DNA of 24,077 nucleotides from Patescibacteria group bacterium UBA5194 (GTDB lineage Bacteria > Patescibacteriota > Gracilibacteria > BD1-5 > UBA6164): positions 56,049 to 80,125 of the forward strand of contig DHWA01000054.1 in the NCBI GenBank assembly GCA_002412935.1, given 5' to 3'. The translations under genes were made by a program, and so were the position numbers. How positions within the stretch are numbered: the stretch's first letter is position 1; each line of letters starts with the position of its first letter. Below, in pieces: positions 15,672 to 24,077 of this stretch. The notes beneath the pieces were generated by a model. The model made no database searches. It was given only the letters and a program-made list of their open reading frames with translations, and was not told the DNA's origin.

Positions 15672-17480
15672 TATAGAAATAAAAAGTCCGGACTTAATTG
15701 AGCCTTCACCCTAGTAGAATTAATCGTCGTAATCACAATCCTAGCAATTCTATGAACAATAGCCTTTATAAGTCTACAAAACTATACAAAAGATGCAAGA
15801 GACTGAGTAAGAATATCAGATATAAATAATATAAAAAAGAATCTATGAATATTTATCACAGAAAAATGATTCTATCCAACCCCAGATAACTGAACTCAAA
15901 TAACATATAGTTGAACAACAGCATGGACACAATGAACAGTATGAGATAATGTAACAACAAATCTAAGAAATCTATCAAAGAAACCAACAGATCCACTAAG
16001 TAATAATGAATATACATATAGTCTAGCAAATAATAATACAGAATACCAACTATCATATGTAACAGAATGATGATTATCATACAATATACAATTAACAAAT
16101 CAAGCGAATGCTGCCACAACAAAAACAGCAACAGCAAAAGTAACAGGAACATATAATGAGAAACTACTAAAAGTATCAACAGGATCAATAGACTATATAC
16201 TAGCAGTACCAAGTATAATAAACTCAGATTTAAGTGATAAAAATCTACAAAGTATAATAGATAATAGAAAACTAGTATATAATAACTATCAAAATATCCC
16301 AGACTCATATAAAAACTTATGATACACAATGACTTGATGATTTGATTTTGCTCCACCATCAAATAATATAGTAGTACTAAGCTGATCAACTGTGTCATTA
16401 TTATGAGAAACAGTTAAAATAGCATTTATAAATAACCTAAAAACGATATATAACACAATACCATTAAATCAAGAACCAACATATACAGAAATAATAAATA
16501 CAACAGGTACTAATGAACAAGTAGCACTAGTAGATACATATATATCAAATCATGTATGATGAATAACATGAATAATATCAACTATTACTATACCTCAAAC
16601 ATATAGTTGTACTTGATCTCTAGTAACAGCAAATGCAACTATAACAAATACTACATGATTAACAACAAATACAGATTATCAAAAATCAGATTCAATTTGA
16701 TTTTGTTATTATAATTGTATAAATTGATATACTTGAGATGATTGTAATACACCTGTATTTTTATCTAATTGTACTGAAAATTGACAAATTATATATACAA
16801 ATGATATTTGAATTGAGATTTGAAGAGTATATAATGATTGATCATTTCTTTCTTGAAATCCAGAATTATTAGATTGTACATGAAATATAATAGTATGTGC
16901 ATGAACAAACTCTTGATATACATTACAAGCATGTAATCTATGATCAAATACAGTAGGAGCTACTAATAATAGTACTTCATATTGAAAATATTATCAATGG
17001 TGAAATAATTATGGTTCACTAGCTTGATGAGCAACAACTACAACTTTAGCTAATGCATCATGATATAATCCACCTACATATTATACATCCACAGAATTTA
17101 TAAAATGAAGTAATGATTGGACTACAGTACAAAATGATAACTTATGGTGAGATTCAACAGGTTGAAGTATAGCAAGAAAATGACCATGTGATTTGGGGTA
17201 CCATGTACCAAGTCAACCAGAATGGGTAGCAATAAATACAGCATGATGATGGGAAACAACATTATGAACAGCTCTATCAAATACACTTAAAATGCCTATG
17301 GCAGGTAACCGTTCCTGGCTTAGTGGTGATATGAATACTCCCGGTACCACTGCTCGTTATTGGTCATCATCACCTAAGAGTATTTCAGGGTACTATATGT
17401 ATTTCATTTCTAACAGTATTAATCCTAGTAATTCTAGTGATCGTGCTGGATGATTCTCTATTAGATGTATTAAGAATTAA
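15639..17480 (+). CDS. Type IV pilin-like surface protein with C-terminal FISUMP-type domain
   Basis: A 613-residue protein. Residues 14-45 are a class III signal (NKKSGLNGAFTLVELIVVITILAILG) with the prepilin peptidase site beside Gly21-Ala22; Glu27 and a hydrophobic helix follow. The large ectodomain is Thr/Asn/Ser-rich; cysteines cluster around residues 325-380 (GFCYYNC...DDCNTP). The final 170 residues resemble Fibrobacter succinogenes major paralogous (FISUMP) domains: GKYYQWGNNYG, GYHVPSQPEW, LKMPMAGNRSWLSGD, RYWSSSP and GGFSIRCIKN. It is likely a secreted or pilus-tip adhesin. Most glycines are TGA. The start codon is within a repeat, so the true leader may differ. The last 65 codons use GGT and CGT instead of TGA and AGA. 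Confidence 0.88.
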
Positions 17481-17506
17481 TTAATAACATTATACCATAC
17501 ATTAAT

Positions 17507-17534
17507 TTGAAAATATTGATTTTTTACTTACAAT
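17507..17534 (+). promoter_or_regulatory. Candidate promoter of the FAD-dehydrogenase gene
   Basis: TTGAAA (17507-17512), 16-base spacer, TACAAT (17529-17534), about 30 bases before the ATG at 17564. It would separate this gene from the pilin 83 bp upstream. Matches are close to consensus, but the background is AT-rich. Confidence 0.45.
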
Positions 17535-17563
17535 AAAAGAAAATTAATCTTAAAAATTTATTG

Positions 17564-19189
17564 ATGTCAAAATATATAAAAATAGAAGAAATAAAACTGA
17601 GTTTGAATGAAAATGAGAATTTACTTAGTGAGAAAATAGTAACAGTCTTGGGAATAAAAAAAGAAGATTTACTTGATTTTAAAATCTCTAAAAAAGCAAT
17701 TGATTCAAGAAACAAGAGAAATATACTTTTTGTTTATTCGGTTTGAGTTAACATAAAAGATGAAGAAAAATATTTTCAAGATATAGATAAATTAAATGAA
17801 CAAATAAAAAATAATATCAAAAAACATAAAATAAGAATTGAAGAAGAATTTATTTATGAGATAAAAAAAGTAAGTAATAAACCCAAAAATCCACCAATAA
17901 TTATAGGAAGTTGACCTGCCGGATTATTTTGTGCTTTAGTTTTGGCTGAAGCTTGATTAAAACCGATAATAGTCGAGAGATGAAAAAAAGTAGATGAGAG
18001 AATTAAAGATGTAGAATTGTTTTCTAGTACTTGATTACTCAACAATAACTCAAATATACAATTTGGGGAATGATGAGCTGGGACTTTTTCAGATGGGAAA
18101 CTATATACTCTTATAAATGACCAAAGAAGTAAATTTATATTTGAAGAATTTGTAAAAGCCGGAGCTCCTGCAGAAATAATTTATGATGCTAAACCACATA
18201 TATGAACTGATAAATTAAGAATACTTGTAAAAAATTTAAGAGAAAAAATAATTTCTTTAGGTGGTGAAATAAGATTTGAAACTTGTATGACTGATATAGA
18301 AGTAATAGATTCAAAGTTAAAATCCATAACTTTAAATAGTTGAGAAAAACTAGAGACGGATGATTTGATTTTAGCTATATGACATTCTGCTCGCGACACT
18401 CTGGAAATGCTTTACAATAGATGAGTAGAAATGAAAGCAAAACCTTTTGCTATGTGAGTTAGGATAGAGCATGATGCAAATCTGATCAATAAATCACAAT
18501 ACTGAGATAATTATAATAATAAAAAACTTTGAACAGCTAGATATAAATTGGTAACTCACAACGAAAAAGAAAGATCAGTTTACACATTTTGTATGTGTCC
18601 TGGAGGTTATGTAGTTCCAGCATCAAGCGAGGAAAATAGACTTTGTATAAATGGGATGAGTGAATATAATCAAGATAGTGGAATATCAAATAGTGCATTA
18701 CTAGTTCCTGTTAATCCTCTAGATTTTCCTTCAACTCATCCATTATCTTGAATAGAATTCCAAAGATATTGGGAAGAAAAAGCTTTTATTCAAGGGGGAA
18801 GTGATTATAACGCACCTGCACAATTAGTAGGAGATTTCTTAGCAAAAAGACCTTCAAAACATATATGAAAAGTAGTTTCAACTTATAAACCATGAATAAA
18901 ACTTACTTCAATAGATGAATGTCTTCCAGAATTTATAACAAAAGCTCTCAGAATTGCATTACCAGAACTTGATAAAAAAATCAGATGATTTGCAAGTAAT
19001 GATGCTATACTTACGGCTATTGAAGCTAGAAGTAGTTCAGTAGTTAGGTTTACAAGAGATGAAGCTTCAGAATCAAATATAGCATGAATTTATCCTGCCT
19101 GAGAATGAGCTTGATATGCAGGGGGGATTACATCTTCGGCTATAGATTGATTAAGAGTTGGGGAGAGTATAGTGGGGAAGTATAGCTAA
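17564..19189 (+). CDS. FAD-dependent dehydrogenase (COG2509-like)
   Basis: The 541-residue flavoprotein has an N-terminal region of about 110 residues (as in this family), then a dinucleotide-binding motif IIIGSGPAGLFCALVLAEAG (Gly115-Gly120) ending in VERG. It continues with QFGEGGAGTFSDGKLYT, LAIGHSARDTLEML, MGVRIEHD, CPGGYVVPASSEENRLCINGMS, and the C-terminal FAD signature GIYPAGEGAGYAGGITSSAIDGLRVGE. It is cytosolic and its substrate is not known for the family. The first GSG glycine is GGA and the second TGA, showing both codons in one motif. ATG 17564 was preferred over the adjacent TTG. Its stop interlocks with that of the convergent 1605-residue gene. Confidence 0.93.
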
Positions 19190-22100
19190 GATTTAGATTG
19201 TACTCCAAAAACAATATTTTCATTAAATTCTAAAATTTTTGCTTGAATTGCCTGAGTCAACATCTTTTCACTTGCTCATTGTATTACATTGTATCATTTT
19301 CTTGGTTTTAATCATCTATCTAATTTATCAAAAATCATAGTTTCAGTTAATCTTGAATCAGATATTATTGTTCAATCTGGTTCTTTAGTTGTATCAAACA
19401 TACCCAGAGCATTTGTTGAATCTTTTTTTATAAATAGGTTATTTATGTTTGTAAATACATTTGTAAGTTCAGTATTTTTTGAATTAAATATTTCATCTAG
19501 ACTAATTTTAATATTTTCTAAATATTTTTCATCTCAATTAATAACTTCCTTAAATCTTTTCCCATTTGTTATTTTTCTTAAAGTATCATCTGTATTTCAA
19601 TTTAAATAAGTTCATATATCATCATAAACTTTTATATTTTCTTGTCTGATTTTTTCCAAATTTGGTTTGATTTTAAGTTTATATTCCAAATATAAAATCT
19701 TTTTTTGTCTCTCTGTGATATTAATATTTTTTCAATCTTCTTCTAATCTATCAAAAAATTCATCTTCTTGTACAATTCAATCTTCTACTAATTTTTTAAA
19801 ATAATATATATCTACTCAAACTTGCTCCATTATCTGAATAACTGGTCAAGTGCTTGTTAATAATAAAAGTAATTTATCAAGTCAAGATCATTTTGTTAAA
19901 TCAAATGTTTCATTATCTACAAAATTAGAATTATGTTCTTTTATTAATGATATTATATCGCTTTGTAATTTTAAAAATTCATACATTAATTTGTAAATTT
20001 TTTTATCAGTTTCTGGTCATTCATTTTTTATATCTTTTTTTAATACTTCTTCAAATTCTTCAAAAGAACTAGATTTATCTGCTGTAATTTGTAAATATCG
20101 AGGACTTATATTTCACCAATTATATTCATCAACCGCTTGTTTTGCCATATTTAAATTAAAGATGGACAATATCAACCTTTCAAATGGTTCACTTTTATCT
20201 ATACTTAAACCTCTGTATTCCACACAACTAGTTTCATCTTCACCAAATATTGCTTCGCAATCGGATTGTCTATCTCTTATATTTCATCATCTTTCTATTG
20301 CATCTCAGACATTTAGTCATCAAAGATTTCAGGCTACTAAAATATTTTGTATAAAATATGTATTTGGATCTAAAGATATTCCATATTCTCAACCAAGAGA
20401 AATATGCAATCATCTTGCTCATCTTTTGTAATCTTCTTTTTTGAAATTTAAGTCTAGAAAATCCAAATCTTCAAGTAATTTAAGTTCAAGTAATAATAAA
20501 TATGGATTATCAGTAGGTTTTGTAGCAATTTCATGAACAGCATCATTTCATCTTGATATTCAGCTGTATTCTGATAATATCTCAATATCATTTTTATAAT
20601 CACTTCCAGTTAATTCTTTATAACCATCTGCGATGCTTTTTGTAACTTCATACTCTATACCAATAGAAGTTTTAATTGGTACATTTTTATAGGTATTTAT
20701 AACTTCATTATATCTTTTAAATTTTTGATATACTCAAAGTAGCATTTCTTTTATATTGACATTATCAATTTGATTATTTCAAGAACTATCTTTAAATATC
20801 TGAAAACTTTGATTTATCTCTCTTGCAATCATGAGAGTTACTATAGTTCTTCATTTGTCTGATATTTTATTTTCTTCGATGAATTTTTTAAAATCTTTTC
20901 AAATATTGACTTCTCTATCAACTAGTTCATCAAGCATTTCATATTTTTCTTTTTTGAGTAATAAGTTAAATACTTCTCATAGTTGCAATATACTACTTCT
21001 TGAAATTGTGGGAGAAATATTTGCAAAAATATATTCGTAAAATCATTTTAAATGAGGAGTATCTTGACTTCATTCCAATATTCAAAGTCAAATTATGGTT
21101 CCAAATTTTGTAAATGTTTTTATATTTTCTGGTTTTAGATAATCTTTTCTTTCAGGTTTTTCTAAAAACCATGCTTTACTCCAAGGCCTTATTCATTCTG
21201 GTTTAAATGGAGCATCTTTTTCAAAAGTAATTAATATATCATTTTCTTTCATCAAATCCAAAAAATTATCTTGTGTTATTGGAAATTTACTTATATCGGA
21301 TTCTTCTACTTTAATATCATTTTTTAGGCATTCGGAAAAATATCAAAAATAAAGTCATTTTGGATGTTTAGTAATAGAATTAAGATTATATACAATTAAA
21401 TTATAGTTTACTTCATATTTTGAAAAAGCATCTAGAACTTTAAATATTTTTCTCCAATCTCAAACTTTGAATAATTTTTTTCACAATTTCTTTTTTTCTT
21501 CTGATGTTCCACAATAAACAATATCTCTTATAATTCTTCTATCATTTTCACAAATATTATCAATAACTAAATTAAATTGACTTTGATAGTTTACTAACAA
21601 TTTAATTAAATATGGAATATGTTTTTTCCAATTTATTTTTTTAAGAAACATCTGTGTATCTTCTGTTAGATATTTTTTTTGCACCAATTTTTTTAAATAC
21701 AAATATTGAACTTCAAGAGGTTGATTTTTTCTTGTTACATCTTCCATAGATTCCATTCAAGGAACTCATAATTCAATCATTGTATAAATTACTCTTCTTC
21801 TTACATTTTCAATTTTTCATAAATCTGATTGTAAAAAAAATTCAAGTTCATGTTTTATCTGTTCAGGATTTCTTAAACAATTTTTAACTAAATCTCTACA
21901 CCATAATCTGATAGTTTCAGTTTGGTTTGGAAAATTGAGAATATTTTTTTGGAGAAGAACTATATTTGATTTATATTTTTCATCATTTTTTACATTGATA
22001 TTAGTCGTAGTATTCCAATATTTAATCCTATCTATTTTTGAAATATTTTTTTCTCTTCTGATATCTACTCACTTAAAAGCAAGATGTTCTCCATTTCTTA

Positions 22101-24003
22101 TTTCTTTATTAGTGGTTGCTTTTATAAAATATGAAAGACAAGTTGAAATTGTAGAATCATTACTAGCTCAATTTTCATTTGATAAAATATTCCTAAATTT
22201 TTCAAAAAACCACCAAGCTCTGTCAATATCTCAAACAGAAGTAGTATATTTTATAATTGATATTATGCCATCTATAGGAATAATAGATCTTCAATATTCC
22301 GCAGAATACATAGAATTCTGTAAATTACGAACCAAATTTCTCCAATCAGAATCATCTAAAATTCACATACTATGACCTTTTATAAAAAACTGTGCCATAG
22401 CATCATAGTCTCATCTATCCCTATTTCATCTTTTTCCAAAACAATCTTTTCCCAATATATCAAAAATTTTATGAAAAGAAGCATTTGAATAATCTAGTAT
22501 TAACATTCATCTTTCCCAATCTCATTTATAAGTTCAATATGAGCTTTTTTCTAAAAATTCTATTGCTTCTTCTAGTTTTTTTTCATCTAGAAGTTTTTTT
22601 AGAGTTAGAGTTTTCCTTGTTTCAGTCATTTTATCAATTTTTTCATCATTTTTGTTTCTTTTATTTTTAAGTTCTTTTTGTTCTTCAAATAATTTTCTAT
22701 CAGCTTTTCTAATTTCAGGATCTTTTATTGGATGATTCCAACCGTATTTTTCTGGTAAATAATCAAATAATCAATTTTCTAAAAACAACTCTTTTAATCA
22801 TAATTTAAAGGGTCTTTTGATTTTTCATTTTATATGTCATTTATTCCTTTTCGAAATTCATTTTGGAATTGAAGTCATAATGTTTTCAGTATTTTCTATC
22901 ATTAGATTAATATATTCTTGAGCTTTTTCTTTAGTTCAATGTAATATTTCAAAAATAGCTTGATGAGCAAACTTCGTTGCCTTTTTTTCATATAATGAAC
23001 AACGACTACTCCAATAAAATGCCTCTTTTTTATTTTCAGAAGCTATAATTAATTCTTGAATTTGTTCATCATTTCTTGTTATAAGTAATTCTAAACTTTT
23101 TTGATGAAGTTCTTTATCTTTTGTTTTTATTGCATGACTTGTTTTTTTCATAATTAGTTCATAATTATATCAAAAATCATATCAAACTCAATCACCAGTA
23201 GCATTTATAAAACTTTCTACCTCTTTAAAATCCGCATTTTTATAATAATATTCTCTGATTTTTCCATAAACTTCATATATATCACTAATAAATCAAATTT
23301 TCTTATTATATTTTTGTTTTTCATAAGACATAATGGCTTCTTTTAATGTAGGAATATCAATATTATTTCTATCTAGTTCTTGTATTAAAAATTTTACAAT
23401 TTTTTCTAATGATTGTTTATGTTCCCAATTTTTTCCTCAATCTTTTATAGGAATATTACAAAATTGTTCTACTGCAGATGAAACTCAATTTGAATCTGGA
23501 AAAATTCATTTTTGTAAATTATGAATTACAAAAAAAATATTTTGAGATTCTAGAGGTAAATAAGTCTTTATGATTTGTTCAGCAAATGAAAAATTATTTT
23601 TTTCCCATAAATTTTGTAATAAATCACGAAAATATATAAGTTTGGTATCTAAAGTATTAATATAATCACAATATGATAAAATTAATTCTTCAGAGTTGCC
23701 TTGAATTAGCTTTTTTACAAAATTTTTAAAATTAAAATAATTTAAATCTTCTTTATAATTATTTAATAGTTTTATAATTTCTTCAAAATTTCACAATTCT
23801 AAATATGCATTTAATATTTCACAAAATTTTTCTTCTCTTAAGTTTTTATTTGAAAGAATTTGATCAATTAAATTCTGATGATTTGTCATAATAAGAGCAG
23901 CAGATGTATTTTCTAAAGGATTTTTTGAATCTCTATGAAGTACCTTTGTCATACAACCAAGTGTGCCATACATAACTTGAGGATAGATATCTTGTTTTTC
24001 CAT
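19186..24003 (-). CDS. Giant 1605-residue protein of unknown function with amidoligase-like motifs
   Basis: One frame runs 1606 codons with no TAA or TAG, with TGA read as Gly throughout. There is no signal peptide or membrane segment, so it is probably cytosolic. Residues 1 to about 1100 are mostly amphipathic helices with TPR/PPR-like phrases (LGNFEEIIKLLNNY, KKLEEAIEFLEKS, GDIDRAWWFFEKF) and a highly charged stretch near 430-480. Around 1115-1265 are spaced motifs: GIEYEV (1115-1120), HEIATKP (Glu1158), GLHISLGG (1198-1205) and VEYR (1261-1264). Their order and spacing resemble the glutamate-cysteine-ligase-like/Amidoligase_2 fold, which joins carboxylates to amines with ATP. From about 1290 the chain is again helical. 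Long helical proteins can imitate repeats, and I do not recognise the whole. Confidence 0.8.
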
Positions 24004-24020
24004 TTATTAATTTAATTGAT

Positions 24021-24049
24021 ATAAAAAAATTGTCCAACAATAGACAATT
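24021..24049 (-). terminator. Intrinsic terminator of an upstream minus-strand gene
   Basis: In minus-strand RNA AAUUGUC (24049-24043) pairs with GACAAUU (24034-24028) over an 8-nt loop, followed by UUUUUAU. It lies before the giant gene's ATG, so it most likely ends a transcript coming from outside the window; leader attenuation is a less likely alternative. Confidence 0.6.
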
Positions 24050-24077
24050 ATTATTGTAAATTGTAATTTGAAGTGCA

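Noticed and set aside
15856..16398. 180-residue open frame on the minus strand, Leu/Tyr/Ile-rich, looking like a membrane protein
   Set aside because: It is the antisense shadow of the Thr/Ser/Asn-rich pilin ectodomain; it lies entirely inside that gene, whose plus-strand frame has a signal sequence and recognisable domain.
17380..17470. Possible diversity-generating retroelement variable region at the pilin 3' end
   Set aside because: The C-terminal domain is of a plausible type, but there is no template repeat or reverse transcriptase in the window and the variation is only in codon use as far as a single sequence shows.
21935..22375. 146-residue plus-strand open frame
   Set aside because: It is antisense to the uninterrupted 1605-residue minus-strand gene and has low-complexity Phe/Ser/Ile composition typical of AT-rich complement.
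1..24003. TGA read as tryptophan (translation table 4, mycoplasma-like)
   Set aside because: TGA falls on invariant glycines (GICLGHQ, FAGVGGF, GSGPAG, CGTGG), and Trp positions such as the leader WW use TGG.

Overview
The window reads as a chromosomal segment of a very AT-rich bacterium of the Candidate Phyla Radiation that uses translation table 25 (UGA = glycine), that is, the Absconditabacteria (SR1) / Gracilibacteria (BD1-5) group. The evidence is direct. Every long gene is broken by in-frame TGA when read with the standard code and becomes a full-length protein when TGA is read as Gly. The TGA codons fall on invariant glycines: GICLGHQ of the glutamine amidotransferase domain, FAGVGGF of the cytosine methyltransferase, GSGPAG of the flavoprotein and the glycine motifs of TrpD, TrpB and the histidine kinase. 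UGG stays the Trp codon. Coordinates below were obtained by reading through TGA; standard-code open frames are fragments or shadows.

Layout. Positions 1-2645, minus strand: a partial secreted Asp/Gln-rich repeat protein, a small lipoprotein, and a histidine kinase with its OmpR-type response regulator. Positions 2719-9835, minus strand: a complete tryptophan operon in the transcription order promoter, leader peptide, attenuator, trpC, trpD, trpF, a fused PhzE-type trpEG, trpB, trpA. Together these convert chorismate to tryptophan. The leader encodes a 25-residue peptide with adjacent UGG-UGG codons, followed by mutually exclusive hairpins and a U-tailed terminator, the design of a ribosome-mediated trp attenuator.

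Positions 9931-15261, minus strand: a NYN-domain protein, a PrdX-like aminoacyl-tRNA deacylase, a PD-(D/E)XK endonuclease next to a 5-cytosine DNA methyltransferase (a probable restriction-modification pair), an asparaginase-family protein and seryl-tRNA synthetase. Positions 15639-19189, plus strand: a large type IV pilin-like protein with a C-terminal FISUMP-type domain, then an FAD-dependent dehydrogenase. Positions 19186-24003, minus strand: one uninterrupted 1605-residue gene of unknown function. It is rich in helices and has motifs near residues 1115-1265 resembling the GCS/amidoligase (COOH-NH2 ligase) fold.

The window also carries several dispersed repeat families. A C-rich/G-rich palindrome is inserted in frame in both trpA and trpB and encodes the same peptide in each. 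A CATTGCGAG palindrome is inserted in frame in trpEG, lies between trpC and trpD, and supplies the start codon of the pilin gene. A CATTCCCGA hairpin lies between trpF and trpEG. A 326-334 bp MITE-like element with hairpin ends is present in two inverted full copies and one half copy. No rRNA, tRNA, CRISPR array or transposase gene was found.
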